A stretch of 64,000 bases of DNA from Pseudoalteromonas fuliginea (lineage in GTDB: Bacteria > Pseudomonadota > Gammaproteobacteria > Enterobacterales > Alteromonadaceae). Shown here one piece after another: positions 38,725 to 50,348 of the stretch (position 1 is the stretch's first letter; every line of letters starts with the position of its first letter). Both the position numbers and the translations under genes were made by a program. The stretch covers positions 1-64,000 of the forward strand of contig NZ_JJNZ01000003.1 in the NCBI RefSeq assembly GCF_000690055.1, given 5' to 3'. Below the pieces are notes generated by a model, which saw only the letters and a list, made by a program, of their open reading frames with translations, was not told where the DNA came from and did no database searches.

Positions 38725-40971
38725 ATGAGCAAAACCTGGGGCATATTGATGCTAAGCGTAGTTAGCGCACCATCGCTTGCCGAAACTGAACTGACGCACA
38801 ACCTTTGTGGCATTTCAATGCAAACCAGAGCTTGGCAACCACTTCCAGGCCTTGAGCTTGGTACTGTTGATATTAAAGCTGATGATGTAGAGCTCCTCGG
38901 CACTCAAAGTGCTGAATTTACCGGCAATGTTGATATTAACACCGTTAATATGAGTTTGTCCGCACAAACTGCGTTGATAGATAAACAGCGTGGTTTATTA
39001 AATGCAACCGGACCAATTACTTATCGTGACACAATTAGCCAAATAAGCAGCAAAGGGCTAAACGCCGATTTAAGCAACTCAGAAATTAGCCTACTTGGTG
39101 CAGATTACAGTTTAACCGATCAACAAGGTAAAGGTGGTGCAGAAAAGCTGACCGTGAATGATTCTGGCTTAGTGCTCATGAATGCAAGCTTTACTGCTTG
39201 TCCTGGTCAAAGCCCTGTATGGGAAATAGAAGCAGACGAAATTAATTTATCCCGCGAGGAAGGCTGGGGTGAAACTCACAATGCGATACTAAGAATTCTT
39301 GATACACCTGTTTTATATTTGCCTTATTTTACATTTGCACTCGATGAACGTCGTAAATCAGGATTACTAAAGCCTAATATTTCCAGCTCAGATCGCTATG
39401 GTATTGAAACAATTACACCTTATTACTGGAACATAGCGCCAAATTTTGATGCCACTATTACCCCGCGCTATATGTCTCGTAAAGGCTTGCAACTGCAAAC
39501 AGAGTTTCGGTACTTAACTGAGCAACATGAAGGTTTGGTCGGTGTAGAGTACTTAAATAAAGACGATTCAGAGCCAACTCTTGATTCACGTTATATGTTT
39601 CATTGGCAACAAAGAAGTTATTTAGGTGAGAGCTGGCGAGCTAATGTAGATATTACCAACGTAAGTGATGACAATTACATTACTGATCTTGATTCTAACT
39701 ATGCAAATAAAACCGATACCCAACTTTACCGAACTGGCGCACTAACACACTTAGGTGAGACATGGCGTACAGATATTAAAGTGCAAAACTTTGAAGTACT
39801 CGGTGATCACTTAGAATCATATACCGCTATACCTCAAATCAACTTTACTCAAACAGCCCCATGGCGTATTGATAATTTTGATTTTACAGTTTCTGGCGAA
39901 ATCAGTCATTTTACTAACGACTCAGCCATTATAGATCAAGCAACGCGAGTGCATTTAGAGCCTAAAGCTAGCTTTGATTACAAACAACATGCATGGTCGT
40001 TTTTATCTGAAGTAAGTTTATTGCAAACAAATTATAAACAACATGGTGATTTAGATGGCACGCAATACAGCGAAAGCGTATCACGTACAATCCCTAAAGT
40101 TCGTTTATATTCTCAACTAAATTTTGAACGTAATACATCATCTTTTATTGAAGATGGTATTCAAACTTTGGAGCCTCAAGTTCAGTATTTATATACCCCC
40201 AATAAAGACCAATCTGATATTGGGTTATTCGATACAACTAAGCTACAAGACGATTACTATGGCTTATTTAGAGACACTCGATTTTCGGGTGTTGACCGTA
40301 TTGCCGCTGCAAACCAATTTACATTGGGTGCAACAACGCGTTTGTTTGATAAAAAACAAGAAGAAGTGTTTAACTTTAGCGCTGGACAAATATTTTATTT
40401 AAGTGACTCATCTAAACCAACAGAGCAAGGTTTAAACTCAGACACTAATTATAATGCACTATTTGCAGCCCAAACCATGTTACATTGGCATCGACGTTGG
40501 TATCTTGCTGGAGGTATTCAATACGATACAGATGGTAAACAAATGGTTCAGTCAAATGTAACACTTGATTACAAAGGTGATAATAATCAGCTAGTACAAT
40601 TGAACCATCGCTATGCAAATGATGTCTCAGGAAATACAATCGAGCAAGCGGGTGTATTTACAAGTATTCCCATTAGTGACGAATGGCAATTTATTGCAAG
40701 CTATCATCGAGATCTTGAAAATAACAGAAGTATCGAAATATTGAGCGGATTACAGTATGAATCATGCTGTTGGGCATTCCAAATTACTGGTCATCGCCAA
40801 ATCGAAACTGACTTAAATCAGTCAATAGGACAAGAACAAGCAACTTTTGACTCAAGTATTGGTTTTAATTTTGTATTAAAAGGACTGGGTAGTAAAAGCC
40901 GCTATGATGCACAAAAACTATTACAACAAGGTATTTTTGGCTATCGTAGACCGTATTTTCTTAGTAACTAG
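38725..40971 (+). CDS. lptD: LptD outer-membrane LPS assembly protein
   Basis: LptD is the 26-strand beta-barrel that, with LptE, inserts lipopolysaccharide into the outer leaflet. 748 residues. Signal peptide (to about residue 19), then a beta-jellyroll (OstA/LptA-like) domain from LGTVDIKADDVELLG, then the barrel. Cysteines fit the oxidation-dependent scheme: CG and CPG near the N-terminal domain and the CC pair in ESCCWAFQI near the C-terminus. surA follows. Confidence 0.96.
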   Translation: MSKTWGILMLSVVSAPSLAETELTHNLCGISMQTRAWQPLPGLELGTVDIKADDVELLGTQSAEFTGNVDINTVNMSLSAQTALIDKQRGLLNATGPITYRDTISQISSKGLNADLSNSEISLLGADYSLTDQQGKGGAEKLTVNDSGLVLMNASFTACPGQSPVWEIEADEINLSREEGWGETHNAILRILDTPVLYLPYFTFALDERRKSGLLKPNISSSDRYGIETITPYYWNIAPNFDATITPRYMSRKGLQLQTEFRYLTEQHEGLVGVEYLNKDDSEPTLDSRYMFHWQQRSYLGESWRANVDITNVSDDNYITDLDSNYANKTDTQLYRTGALTHLGETWRTDIKVQNFEVLGDHLESYTAIPQINFTQTAPWRIDNFDFTVSGEISHFTNDSAIIDQATRVHLEPKASFDYKQHAWSFLSEVSLLQTNYKQHGDLDGTQYSESVSRTIPKVRLYSQLNFERNTSSFIEDGIQTLEPQVQYLYTPNKDQSDIGLFDTTKLQDDYYGLFRDTRFSGVDRIAAANQFTLGATTRLFDKKQEEVFNFSAGQIFYLSDSSKPTEQGLNSDTNYNALFAAQTMLHWHRRWYLAGGIQYDTDGKQMVQSNVTLDYKGDNNQLVQLNHRYANDVSGNTIEQAGVFTSIPISDEWQFIASYHRDLENNRSIEILSGLQYESCCWAFQITGHRQIETDLNQSIGQEQATFDSSIGFNFVLKGLGSKSRYDAQKLLQQGIFGYRRPYFLSN

Positions 40972-41010
40972 TATCACAACAGTACTATTAGCAAGAGTAG
41001 TAAAGAGAAC

Positions 41011-42306
41011 ATGACTTTAAAAAAATTATTAGTATCAACAGTTTTAAGTATCAGCCTTTGCCAAAGTGCATTAGCAGCCCCTGTAGAAATCGACAAGGTG
41101 ATTGGCGTTGTAAACCAAGGCGTTATTTTAAATAGTGAAGTAGACACCATTGTAAATCGTGTTAAAAAACAAGCCGAAGAGCAAGGGCAACAACTTCCTA
41201 AAGATGAAACCTTACGTGTACAAGCAATAGAACGCTTAGTTAGCCAAACATTGATGATGCAAATGGCTGAACGTATGGGATTACAAATATCTGATAGCCA
41301 GCTAGACCAAACGCTAGCAAATATGGCAAAAGAGCAAGGCGGTACAATTGCTGATCTACGTAAAACCATTGAAGGTTCTGGCGAGAGTTTTCAAGCATAC
41401 CGTGAAGAAATCCGTAAAGAAATAACCACTCAACAAGTTACACGCGCCAATGTAGATCGCCGAATTTATATTAGCGATCAAGAAGTTGATAATTTGCTAA
41501 AAATTATGGAAAGTCAGGGACAAAACTCTGAAGAGTATAATATCGGGCACATTCTTATCGATATTCCTAATGATGCGACTGCTGATGAAATATCTGCAGC
41601 AAAAACACGAGCAGATAAAGTAATAGAACTATTAAATGATGATCAAGAATTTAAACGTATTGCCATTTCGTCATCAAGCGGTTCAAAAGCACTTGAAGGC
41701 GGACAACTAGGCTGGATGGGTATTAATGAAATGCCATCATTATTTGCAGAAGCAGTTAAAGGCAAAAAAAGTGGTGCTATTATTGGCCCTCTTCGCTCTG
41801 GCGCTGGATTTCATATAATTAAAGTACAAGAAATTCGTGGACTACAAGTTGTAGAAACAACTGAAGTGCGCTCACGTCATATACTAATCGAACCCTCTAT
41901 TATTTTAAGCGAAGAAAAAGCACGAAATATGCTTGCTGGTTTTGCAAAAGACTTACGTGCTGGTACCGCTGATTTTGGTGAACTAGCTAAAGAATATTCT
42001 GAAGATCCAGGTTCAGCTCTCAAAGGTGGCGAATACGATTGGACTGATCCAACAACTTACGTTCCAGCTTTTAGAGATACTTTACTTTCTCTTAAACAAG
42101 ATGAAATTAGTGAACCATTCAGAACTCGATTTGGTTGGCATATTGTTCAGTTACTTGGCAAACGTGTAGCTGATAAAACAGAGCTTGCTAAACGCAATCG
42201 TGCTCATGGCATGTTGTTCAATCGTAAATTTAAAGAAGAAAGTTTTAACTGGCAACAAGAAATGCGCGAGCAAGCTCACGTTGAAATTTTCCCTACAGAC
42301 CAATAA
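41011..42306 (+). CDS. surA: SurA periplasmic chaperone/peptidyl-prolyl isomerase
   Basis: SurA escorts outer-membrane proteins (including LptD) through the periplasm. Signal peptide cut after ALAA, then N-terminal chaperone region ([19 protein letters not shown]), and two parvulin (PPIC) domains: [11 protein letters not shown]..., and [10 protein letters not shown].... 431 residues, normal. In the lptD-surA-pdxA operon, 39 nt after lptD. Confidence 0.96.
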   Translation: MTLKKLLVSTVLSISLCQSALAAPVEIDKVIGVVNQGVILNSEVDTIVNRVKKQAEEQGQQLPKDETLRVQAIERLVSQTLMMQMAERMGLQISDSQLDQTLANMAKEQGGTIADLRKTIEGSGESFQAYREEIRKEITTQQVTRANVDRRIYISDQEVDNLLKIMESQGQNSEEYNIGHILIDIPNDATADEISAAKTRADKVIELLNDDQEFKRIAISSSSGSKALEGGQLGWMGINEMPSLFAEAVKGKKSGAIIGPLRSGAGFHIIKVQEIRGLQVVETTEVRSRHILIEPSIILSEEKARNMLAGFAKDLRAGTADFGELAKEYSEDPGSALKGGEYDWTDPTTYVPAFRDTLLSLKQDEISEPFRTRFGWHIVQLLGKRVADKTELAKRNRAHGMLFNRKFKEESFNWQQEMREQAHVEIFPTDQ

Positions 42307-42308
42307 AT

Positions 42309-43301
42309 ATGACCTTAAGAATTGCGATTACCCCGGGCGAGCCAGCAGGCATCGGCCCAGATTTACTTCTTACGCTTGCTCAGCAAGCGTGGGATGCTCA
42401 GCTTGTCGTACTAGCTGATGGTAAACTGCTTAAAGAACGTGCTAAACATCTTGGTTTGCCTATTAATTTAATTAAGTTTGATGAAAATGCCCCCACAAAA
42501 GTAGCACCTGCGGGTAGTGTTTATATACATCAAGTTGATTTAGGTGTTGATGTAGAACTTGGGGTATTAAACGACGGTAATGGCCAATACGTTTTAGACA
42601 CTTTGCGTATCGCAAGTGAAAAAAACATGGATGGTACATTCGATGCTGTTGTAACTGGTCCTGTCCATAAAGGTATTATTAACAAAGCTGGTATCTCTTT
42701 TAGCGGCCATACTGAATACTTTGCACAGCAATCAGATACTGCTGACGTTGTGATGATGCTGGCAACTGAGGGCTTACGTGTCGCACTTGTGACAACCCAT
42801 ATCCCACTTGCTTATGTATCGCGTGCTATTACCGAAGAACGTCTTACTAAAGTAGCGGGTATTTTAAATCACGACTTACAAACTAAATTTGGTATCGAAA
42901 AGCCACGTATTTTGGTATGCGGTTTAAACCCGCATGCAGGAGAAGATGGTCACTTAGGACGTGAAGAGATTGAAACAATCACACCTACTCTTGATGTACT
43001 TAGAAGCCAAGGTATGAATTTAATAGGTCCATTACCTGCGGACACGTTATTCCAAGATAAATATCTATCTGAAGCTGATGCTGTGCTTGCTATGTATCAC
43101 GATCAGGGATTACCTGTGCTAAAATACAAGGGATTTGGTAATTCTGTGAATATTACATTAGGTTTACCATTTATCCGCACTTCAGTTGATCATGGTACTG
43201 CGCTAGATTTAGCCGGTACAGGTACCGCTGACGTTGGCAGTTTTGAATTAGCGATCCGCGAAGCAATTAAGCTCGCCCAAGAAAAAGCACAAAATCAATG
43301 A
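42309..43301 (+). CDS. pdxA: PdxA 4-hydroxythreonine-4-phosphate dehydrogenase
   Basis: Pyridoxal-phosphate synthesis enzyme. [13 protein letters not shown]-terminus, FSGHTEYFA, and the metal-binding [13 protein letters not shown] are diagnostic. 330 residues. Two bases separate it from surA, and it overlaps rsmA by 4 nt. Confidence 0.96.
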   Translation: MTLRIAITPGEPAGIGPDLLLTLAQQAWDAQLVVLADGKLLKERAKHLGLPINLIKFDENAPTKVAPAGSVYIHQVDLGVDVELGVLNDGNGQYVLDTLRIASEKNMDGTFDAVVTGPVHKGIINKAGISFSGHTEYFAQQSDTADVVMMLATEGLRVALVTTHIPLAYVSRAITEERLTKVAGILNHDLQTKFGIEKPRILVCGLNPHAGEDGHLGREEIETITPTLDVLRSQGMNLIGPLPADTLFQDKYLSEADAVLAMYHDQGLPVLKYKGFGNSVNITLGLPFIRTSVDHGTALDLAGTGTADVGSFELAIREAIKLAQEKAQNQ

Positions 43302-44104
43302 CCGATAAAGTACATTTAGGACACCGCGCCCGTAAACGTTTTGGGCAAAACTTTTTATTTGATGAAATGATCATCGATAAAATAGTCTCTGCAATCGATC
43401 CTAAACCAGAAGACAACTTAGTAGAAATTGGCCCTGGACTTGGCGCTATTACAGAGCCTGTCGCTGATCTTAGTGGCCACCTAACGGTTGTTGAACTAGA
43501 TAAAGATTTAGCACAACGTTTAATTGAGCACCCATTTTTAGGCCCTAAATTAACCGTTAACCAAGGCGATGCAATGACGTTTGACTTTGCAAGCCTAGTA
43601 AGAGACGACAAAAAATTAAAAGTGTTTGGCAACTTACCTTATAATATTTCTACGCCTTTACTGTTTCATCTTTTTGAATTTGCAGACAATATTGAACACA
43701 TGCATTTTATGCTACAAAAAGAAGTCGTAAAGCGTATGGTTGCAGGCCCTGGTAGTAAAACCTTTGGCCGTTTAAGTGTAATGACTCAATACTACTGTAA
43801 TGCAATGCCAGTGATAGAAGTGCCACCTGAGTGCTTTAAGCCAGCACCTAAGGTTGATTCTGCAGTTATTCGTTTAATCCCTAAAAAGCCAGAACAACGC
43901 ACGGCTAAAAGCGTTAAAATTCTAAACACTGTGTGCTTGGAAGCCTTCAATCAGCGCCGTAAAACACTGCGCAACAGCTTGGGCAACTTACTAACAGCAG
44001 AAGAGCTTACAAGCATTGGGATAGACATAACGTTGCGCGCTGAGCGCTTATCTTTACAACAATTTATTGATATAGCTAATTGGATTTATGACAACAAGCA
44101 GTAA
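43298..44104 (+). CDS. rsmA: RsmA (KsgA) 16S rRNA dimethyladenosine transferase
   Basis: Dimethylates A1518/A1519 of 16S r[13 protein letters not shown]-terminus, [14 protein letters not shown] motif, NLPYNIS catalytic motif, and C-terminal [12 protein letters not shown]. 268 residues. Overlaps apaG start by 17 nt. Confidence 0.96.
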   Translation: MTDKVHLGHRARKRFGQNFLFDEMIIDKIVSAIDPKPEDNLVEIGPGLGAITEPVADLSGHLTVVELDKDLAQRLIEHPFLGPKLTVNQGDAMTFDFASLVRDDKKLKVFGNLPYNISTPLLFHLFEFADNIEHMHFMLQKEVVKRMVAGPGSKTFGRLSVMTQYYCNAMPVIEVPPECFKPAPKVDSAVIRLIPKKPEQRTAKSVKILNTVCLEAFNQRRKTLRNSLGNLLTAEELTSIGIDITLRAERLSLQQFIDIANWIYDNKQ

Positions 44105-44477
44105 TATTGGATCGCCTGTTAAGGTATCTGTAGAAACATTTTACGTAGAAGGTCAGTCTCAACCAGAGATCGAAAAATACGTATTTGCCTATTCGGTAAC
44201 CATTCGAAATCATAGCCTGTGTAGCGCTAAGTTACTTAGCCGCTATTGGTTGATTACAGATGCAAATGGCAAAGAAACTGAAGTAGAAGGTGAAGGTGTT
44301 GTTGGCGAAATGCCAACCATAGGCCCTGGTGAAAGCTACAAATATACCAGTGGAGCTATACTTGATACACCAGTAGGCACTATGCAAGGGCATTATACTT
44401 TACGCAATGAATTCGGTTCTGAGTTTCAGGCACCTATTAACGTGTTTCGTTTAGCTTGCCCTAATATTTTGCATTAA
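44088..44477 (+). CDS. apaG: ApaG/CorD-like protein
   Basis: A 129-residue FN3-like domain protein with the ApaG blocks [11 protein letters not shown] and [23 protein letters not shown]. Exact role unknown; linked to Mg/Co tolerance in enterics. Sits between rsmA and apaH as in E. coli. Confidence 0.94.
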   Translation: MTTSSNIGSPVKVSVETFYVEGQSQPEIEKYVFAYSVTIRNHSLCSAKLLSRYWLITDANGKETEVEGEGVVGEMPTIGPGESYKYTSGAILDTPVGTMQGHYTLRNEFGSEFQAPINVFRLACPNILH

Positions 44478-44493
44478 ATGATAACTAAATTGT

Positions 44494-45312
44494 ATGGCTG
44501 ATTATGTAATAGGTGATTTACAAGGATGCTTTAGCGAATTTAGCACCTTGCTACAGCGGGTAGATTTTAACCCAAGTAAAGATCACCTCTACTTAGTAGG
44601 AGATATAGTCGCTCGCGGACCAGACTCTTTAGCCTGCTTAGATTACATTTACCAAAACCAAGACAGCATAACGATTACACTTGGCAATCATGATTTGCAT
44701 ATGATTGCCTGCTATTACTTAAATAAACCAACTAACCCAAAAGACAAACTTAGCCCAATATTCAATAGCCATAAACTCACCTATTACATTGAATATCTTC
44801 AAACTCAGCCTCTTGCCTTATACTTAAAAAAATATAATAGCTTTATATCTCATGCTGGTCTTAACCCTGATTGGTCAATTGAAAATGCGTTAAAATATGC
44901 ACAGTTTGCGCAAAGCTGTTACCAATCAAATAATGCAAAAACCTTCTTTGAGCAAATGTATAAGCCACACCCTGTGAAATGGCATAATGATCTAGACGAC
45001 TTTGAAAAATTTAGATACATAGTTAATTATTTTACTCGAATGCGCTTTTTAACAAGTAATAATCAACTAGAACTTAGTGCAAAAGGCGCAACAATCAATA
45101 ATAATGAGTTAACACCTTGGTTTATGCATCCAAATATATTAAACATTAAACAGGATATTATTTTTGGGCACTGGGCTGCCCTTGAAGGTAATACAAACCA
45201 TAAATGTGTACACGCTTTAGATACAGGGTGTGTGTGGGGTAACAGCATGACGCTAATGAAACTACCTAGCAAACAAAAAATTGTAGAAAAATCCCACCTT
45301 TTGTCTAAATAA
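44494..45312 (+). CDS. apaH: ApaH diadenosine tetraphosphatase
   Basis: Symmetric Ap4A hydrolase. Metallophosphoesterase motifs GDLQG, GDIVARGPDS and GNHD are visible, with the later FGHWAALEG. 272 residues. Last gene of the lptD operon. Confidence 0.95.
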   Translation: MADYVIGDLQGCFSEFSTLLQRVDFNPSKDHLYLVGDIVARGPDSLACLDYIYQNQDSITITLGNHDLHMIACYYLNKPTNPKDKLSPIFNSHKLTYYIEYLQTQPLALYLKKYNSFISHAGLNPDWSIENALKYAQFAQSCYQSNNAKTFFEQMYKPHPVKWHNDLDDFEKFRYIVNYFTRMRFLTSNNQLELSAKGATINNNELTPWFMHPNILNIKQDIIFGHWAALEGNTNHKCVHALDTGCVWGNSMTLMKLPSKQKIVEKSHLLSK

Positions 45313-45449
45313 CCTGAAATAATCTAATACATCTGTTAGATTTATAGACTAATAATTAAAATTAATTAAAGTAATTGATTTTAATTACTTAACTTATCAG
45401 TACAAACGCCGATAAGTTCTAACTGAAGTACTTTTGAGTGGAAACCTAT

Positions 45450-47465
45450 ATGAATCTAACAGTAAGCCAACGTATTTGGGGTGGTTTTATATTTATCACG
45501 CTATTACTTTTAATAATTGGTGGCAATTCTTTAATAAAAATAGCAAATATTGACCGCTCAACTCAAAAAGTGAACCAACTATCACTTCCAGCTCTGAATA
45601 AAAGCTCTGAGTTACAAGCTGAATTCATTTTAATGAGTAAAGCCGCTCAAGCGAGTTTTTACACTTCATCTGCAAATGAACTGGCGCCAATAAAAAAACA
45701 AGTACTCGAACAAAAACAGCTATTTAATAGCCTTCATAGCGAACTACAAGCAGTCGTAAAAGATGATCCAGCTTTAAACCAAAGCAGTAGAAATGTAGAA
45801 CAAACCTACCTAAGTTTTTTAAGTACTGTAGAGAGCTTGCTTGTAGATAAGAGTAAACAATTAGCACTTAATAAAACATTAAAGTCTCAATTAGAAATTA
45901 TCGAACTTAACGCTGAAGATGCAAATTCTGTCGTACTCGACATTTTGGACATAGACGGTTTTGAGCAAAATCATGCACGCGCATTTCAAGCGGCTAATAA
46001 TTTAGAGAATAACTTTATGTCGGTTGTAAGTAATAGTACCGACATGCTGACAGTTAAAACACTCAATACACTTGATATTGTTAAAAACGAACAAAGCTAC
46101 TATTTTGATGAAGTAACACGCACTCTAGCGTTAATAAAGCCTGCTATAGAGCAAACTCACAGTGATTTATTCAATAACTTAAAAGAGTATGTAGATACCC
46201 TCGAAAATAATATTAAAGGTAATAGTGGTTTAGCTGCAAATAAAAAACGCCTAATTGACTCAATCACACTGACCGAAAGAGAGCTTGCCGAATCAGAGCA
46301 AGCAACGAAAATGGCACTTAATCAAATTGATGAATTAGTTGCACAAGCAAGCAATGTTGCCTTTGAGTTACAAAAAGGTGTGCGCAGCGATGTAGATTCA
46401 GCTAATTTATGGACATGGGTAGGGATGGTTATCGCAACACTTCTAGCGATAGCAATTGCCATTATTACAGTTAGTCGTATAACCAAACCGCTTGCTGAAG
46501 TTAATCGTATTTTAGATATTGTTGCCAGTGGCGACATGACACAACGCTTAGATGACACTGCTAAAGATGAGTTTGGCGAACTATCTAAAAGTTGTAATAC
46601 TTTAATTGATAGCTTGCGCAGCTTAATTAAAGGCATTATTTCTCGCTCGACTCAACTGGCCGCCGCTTCAGAAGAAACGTCTGCAATTACTGCAGAATCA
46701 AGTCAAGCAATTCGCAATCAACAAGCACAAGTTGAACAAGCAGCAACTGCAACCACTGAAATGAGCAGCACATCGCAAACAGTTAGCAACAGTGCTCAAC
46801 AAGCGCTTAGTGAAATTAAAAATGCTGACAAAGAAGCCGAACGCGTTAAAGGTATTTCTAACAACAATAAAGCGACGATTGAGCAGCTTGCTCGTGAAGT
46901 AGACGACGCCTCTCAAGTTATCAATAAACTACATCAAGATAGCGCATCAATTGGTAGCATATTAGATGTAATACGCGGTATTGCAGACCAAACAAACTTA
47001 TTAGCACTTAATGCTGCAATTGAAGCTGCACGTGCTGGTGAGTATGGCCGAGGCTTTGCGGTTGTAGCCGATGAAGTTCGCTCTTTAGCAAGTAAAACAC
47101 AAGAGTCGACTCAAGAAATTCAATCAATGATTGAATCGCTACAAACAGGCGCAGAAGCTGCGGTAACAGCAATGAGCAAAGGTAAACAACGTGCTGTATC
47201 GTGTGTTGAGCAAACAGACTTAGCTAGTAGCGCGCTTGATTCTATTACATTTGCGGTATCTCAAGCTCACGATGTCAGTGAAGAAATATCAACTGCTGCA
47301 TTAGAGCAACAACAAGTAGCACAAGAGATTAGTGAACGCTTAGAATCAATCGTAGCCATTGCAGAACAAACCGCTGAAGGCGCAAGCCAAACAAACATCT
47401 CAAGTTCAGAAGTAGCAAAACTTGCTGAAGAACTTCGTTTATCAGTCGATGAGTTTAAGGTTTAA
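45450..47465 (+). CDS. Methyl-accepting chemotaxis protein
   Basis: A 671-residue chemoreceptor. TM1 at about residues 10-30, a mostly helical periplasmic sensor, TM2 ([20 protein letters not shown]) at about 317-340, HAMP ([22 protein letters not shown]), and a cytoplasmic signalling domain with the hairpin tip [23 protein letters not shown]. Ligand unknown. I use ATG 45450; the GTG at 45438 only adds four residues. Own terminator downstream. Confidence 0.94.
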   Translation: MNLTVSQRIWGGFIFITLLLLIIGGNSLIKIANIDRSTQKVNQLSLPALNKSSELQAEFILMSKAAQASFYTSSANELAPIKKQVLEQKQLFNSLHSELQAVVKDDPALNQSSRNVEQTYLSFLSTVESLLVDKSKQLALNKTLKSQLEIIELNAEDANSVVLDILDIDGFEQNHARAFQAANNLENNFMSVVSNSTDMLTVKTLNTLDIVKNEQSYYFDEVTRTLALIKPAIEQTHSDLFNNLKEYVDTLENNIKGNSGLAANKKRLIDSITLTERELAESEQATKMALNQIDELVAQASNVAFELQKGVRSDVDSANLWTWVGMVIATLLAIAIAIITVSRITKPLAEVNRILDIVASGDMTQRLDDTAKDEFGELSKSCNTLIDSLRSLIKGIISRSTQLAAASEETSAITAESSQAIRNQQAQVEQAATATTEMSSTSQTVSNSAQQALSEIKNADKEAERVKGISNNNKATIEQLAREVDDASQVINKLHQDSASIGSILDVIRGIADQTNLLALNAAIEAARAGEYGRGFAVVADEVRSLASKTQESTQEIQSMIESLQTGAEAAVTAMSKGKQRAVSCVEQTDLASSALDSITFAVSQAHDVSEEISTAALEQQQVAQEISERLESIVAIAEQTAEGASQTNISSSEVAKLAEELRLSVDEFKV

Positions 47466-47486
47466 ATAACGCAATTAGCGCAAACT

Positions 47487-47522
47487 AAAAACCCCGTTGA
47501 TACCAAGTATCAACGGGGTTTT
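47487..47522 (+). terminator. Rho-independent terminator after the chemoreceptor
   Basis: AAAACCCCGTTGATAC / GTATCAACGGGGTTTT stem with T-rich end. Confidence 0.9.
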
Positions 47523-47543
47523 TGTTTATTTAAATAAAGTACT

Positions 47544-47646
47544 TAACCTGAGCTCTGGTTAAGAGGTTTACTAACGTATTGAATCATGGTGATATTTAAA
47601 TTTATTTTCTCTAGCCAGATAGATTTATTATCCAGAGTTCAGGTTA
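47544..47646. repeat. 103-nt element with inverted 18-bp ends
   Basis: TAACCTGAGCTCTGGTTA (47544-47561) matches the reverse complement of 47629-47646 at 16 of 18 positions. The ends resemble terminal inverted repeats of a small MITE. It fills the gap between the chemoreceptor terminator and the 3' end of mutM. Confidence 0.55.
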
Positions 47647-47683
47647 CTTATGCCAATGCGCTTCATTAAGAAGGCTGGTGTTA

Positions 47684-48493
47684 TTACTTTTGGCAATGGC
47701 TGCAAAAAACGGTGCTGCGCTGCCCTAGCCGTATTTCTTGCAGTTCGCTTTCACATGTCATACATGGCTTGCCTTTACGCCCATATACTAATAATTCTTG
47801 TGCAAAATACCCTGGTTTACCATCGCTTTGTGCAAAATCTTTAAGCGTAGTACCACCTTGCATAATAGCCGCAGCAAGCGTGTCTTTTATAATAGGAATA
47901 AGTGCTTGATAGCGCTTTTGTGAAACTTTTCCCGCTTCTCGCTTTGGATGTATACCCGCTTTAAATAACGATTCATTCGCATAGATGTTACCAACACCTA
48001 CTACCACTGCGTTATCCATAATAAACTGCTTTACGGGTACTTTTTTATTGCGCGATTGTTCGTACACGCGTTTAGCAAAAAAATCATCGGTAAGCGGCTC
48101 AGGACCAAGCTTAGAGAGTAGCTTATGCACTTCACCGGGCTCTTGCCATAAGCAACAACCAAAACGACGAGGATCGTTTAAGCGCAGTGCTTTACCGTTG
48201 CCAAAAATAAACTCTACATGGTCATGCTTTTTAAGCGGCTCACTTTTATCTACAACACGTAAATTACCTGACATACCCAAATGTAAAATAGTACTGCCAA
48301 GCTCACAGTGTAAAAGTAAGTATTTAGCTCGTCGTTCAATACTTGTAACAATTAGCCCTTCAAGTTGATACACGTCATCTGGCACTGGCCAGCGCATACT
48401 GGCATTGTAAATATTTACCTTTGTGACAACTTGGTTTTGTACGTGGGGAGTGATGCCCATTCGGCTCACTTCTACCTCTGGTAATTCAGGCAT
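47684..48493 (-). CDS. mutM: MutM formamidopyrimidine-DNA glycosylase
   Basis: Removes 8-oxoguanine and other oxidised purines. PELPEVE N-terminus (catalytic Pro2 after Met removal), ANESLF, and C-terminal zinc finger CMTC...CSHC. 269 residues. Adjacent to a small membrane protein gene upstream (stop/start overlap by one base). Confidence 0.96.
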   Translation of the reverse strand: MPELPEVEVSRMGITPHVQNQVVTKVNIYNASMRWPVPDDVYQLEGLIVTSIERRAKYLLLHCELGSTILHLGMSGNLRVVDKSEPLKKHDHVEFIFGNGKALRLNDPRRFGCCLWQEPGEVHKLLSKLGPEPLTDDFFAKRVYEQSRNKKVPVKQFIMDNAVVVGVGNIYANESLFKAGIHPKREAGKVSQKRYQALIPIIKDTLAAAIMQGGTTLKDFAQSDGKPGYFAQELLVYGRKGKPCMTCESELQEIRLGQRSTVFCSHCQK

Positions 48494-49008
48494 TAATTAG
48501 ACTCACTTTGTGAAAAATCAAAACTAGGAAATAACTGCTGTGCAGTTTTTAAATCGAGTGCGAGTATTCGTTGGCTACTCTTTTCGAGTAAGTAATATTG
48601 CCCATCGCCTCTATAAAGCAAATAAATCCAAGGTAAACTCTCACCAGCTAATTCAAAAGTAGCAACATATAAAGGCGCATTAGGATTAAAAACAACAGAT
48701 TCGTTAACACCCATTAACTGCGCGCTTTGCCATTGGTTAATTAAATCACTAAGTTGTTGCTCAGAAGCTTGCCAGATAAATGGCGCATCTTTTTGTAACA
48801 TTGTTGTACGCCAACTAGTTCCAATACGCTCAATTTTTTGATCAACAAATGTAAGCGTCAATACAAAGCTTTGAATTGGTAATACAGGCTGTACCGAAGG
48901 CTCATCAGCTGAATTAAAAAGTTGCTTATGCCAGCCATTTAAAAAGAAGATCATAATCAACATTGAAAAAATAATAACGTTGTTCCAACCTTTGCGACCA
49001 AGTTGCAT
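48493..49008 (-). CDS. Hypothetical membrane-anchored protein upstream of mutM
   Basis: A 171-residue protein with a single N-terminal TM helix ([17 protein letters not shown]) and a soluble C-terminal domain likely in the periplasm. I choose ATG 49008, which has GGAAG 7 nt upstream. Family not recognised; the mutM adjacency suggests a conserved Alteromonadales neighbour rather than a functional link. Confidence 0.7.
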   Translation of the reverse strand: MQLGRKGWNNVIIFSMLIMIFFLNGWHKQLFNSADEPSVQPVLPIQSFVLTLTFVDQKIERIGTSWRTTMLQKDAPFIWQASEQQLSDLINQWQSAQLMGVNESVVFNPNAPLYVATFELAGESLPWIYLLYRGDGQYYLLEKSSQRILALDLKTAQQLFPSFDFSQSESN

Positions 49009-49127
49009 GTGCACACTTCCTATTTAATTCAAGATTTTAAAGTGTAACTAAAACTTAATTGCACTGTCTATATGTTAAACCGTGCAGACTTTGTTAGAAT
49101 ATCGGCAAATTTAAAGGAGTTCCGTCA

Positions 49128-50054
49128 ATGTCTATGTATGTAGTGGGCCATAAAATCCCAGATTCAGATTCTATTTGTGGTGCAATTGCACTGGCTTATT
49201 TAAAAAACCAAATCGATGAGCCAGCAATTCCAACACGTCTTGGTGAAATTTCACCAGAAACTCAATTTATCCTTGATAAATTTGGCTTCGAAGCACCAGA
49301 GCTAAAATTAAGCTACGCTGGCGAAGACGTTTACATTGTGGATCACACAGAAAAAACACAAGCACCCGATGATATCGACCAAGCTCGCGTTGTTGGTGTG
49401 GTAGATCACCATAAACTAGGTGACTTAACATCATCGACTCCGCTTGAATGTTGGATTCGCCCTGTTGGCTGTTCGAACACCATTATTAAAATGATGTACG
49501 ATTTTTACAGTGTAGAAATCCCTAAAGACATCGCTGGTATTATGCTGTGCGCAATTTTAAGCGACACAGTCATATTTAAATCACCAACATGTACTACTGC
49601 CGATATTAAATGTGTTGAAGCGCTAGCTGAAATTGCAGGCGTAGAAGACTTTAAAGAACTTGGTATGGATATGTTCCGCGTTAAATCTGCGGTAGAAAAC
49701 ACACCAGCACGTGATTTAGTAATGCGTGACTTTAAAGACTTCAACATGAACGGTAACCTAGTAGGCATTGGCCAACTAGAAGTAATCGACCTTGCTGTTT
49801 TTGACGATATTAAAGCAGACCTTGCAGCCGATATTGCTAAGTTAAAAGTAGAGGGCAACCGCCACTCTGTATTTTTACTGCTTACCGACATAATGAAAGA
49901 AGGCTCAGAAATGCTAATTGTATCTGACGATGCAAACTTAGTTGAGCAGGCTTACGGTGTAAAACCAGAGAATGATAAAGTATGGTTAGATGGTGTACTG
50001 AGCCGTAAAAAGCAAGTAGTTCCACCACTGCAAGATGCGTTTTCAAAAGCCTAA
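49128..50054 (+). CDS. ppaC: Manganese-dependent (family II) inorganic pyrophosphatase
   Basis: Hydrolyses PPi, driving biosynthesis. DHH-family motifs: GHKIPDSDSICGA, VDHTEKTQ, VVDHHKLGD, and C-terminal SRKKQVVPPL. 308 residues. Has a GGAG ribosome site and a strong terminator downstream. Confidence 0.95.
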   Translation: MSMYVVGHKIPDSDSICGAIALAYLKNQIDEPAIPTRLGEISPETQFILDKFGFEAPELKLSYAGEDVYIVDHTEKTQAPDDIDQARVVGVVDHHKLGDLTSSTPLECWIRPVGCSNTIIKMMYDFYSVEIPKDIAGIMLCAILSDTVIFKSPTCTTADIKCVEALAEIAGVEDFKELGMDMFRVKSAVENTPARDLVMRDFKDFNMNGNLVGIGQLEVIDLAVFDDIKADLAADIAKLKVEGNRHSVFLLLTDIMKEGSEMLIVSDDANLVEQAYGVKPENDKVWLDGVLSRKKQVVPPLQDAFSKA

Positions 50055-50074
50055 TAACTTTAACAAATAGCACT

Positions 50075-50113
50075 AAAAAAGCCGATATTGCATAAAACAA
50101 TATCGGCTTTTTT
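50075..50113 (+). terminator. Terminator after ppaC (probably bidirectional)
   Basis: AAAAAAGCCGATATTG / CAATATCGGCTTTTTT long stem with A and T runs on either side. Confidence 0.9.
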
Positions 50114-50135
50114 GTTTTTAAAATGTGTATTTCTT

Positions 50136-50344
50136 ATACCAATTAGCTTAATTAAATAAGCTATTTTGAGGTTGGAAAAACGTGTTGATAGCTAGGCAAA
50201 AAATTCGATATTTAGTTGTTCTCGGCAATTGCTCCTGCATTGCTCTACCTTTTGCATCCATGCAGTCGTAAATGAGAATTTTTTAACGCAGGTAGCGACA
50301 CGTGTAGCCCCGCAAAATGATTAAGTATTATTGCGGATTGGTAT
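50136..50344. repeat. MITE-like intergenic element, family 2, copy 2
   Basis: A 209-nt element bounded by ATACCAAT and ATTGGTAT, related to 23115-23280. It carries an extra central block (about 50225-50275, with CTCCTGCATTGCTCTACC and CATCCATGCAGTCG) absent from copy 1. It abuts the 3' end of the ROK gene (4 nt away), so it may supply that gene's transcript end. Confidence 0.72.
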
Positions 50345-50348
50345 TAAG

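Noticed and set aside
47650..47844. Plus-strand ORF near the 3' end of mutM
   Set aside because: Mostly antisense to mutM, with no family resemblance.
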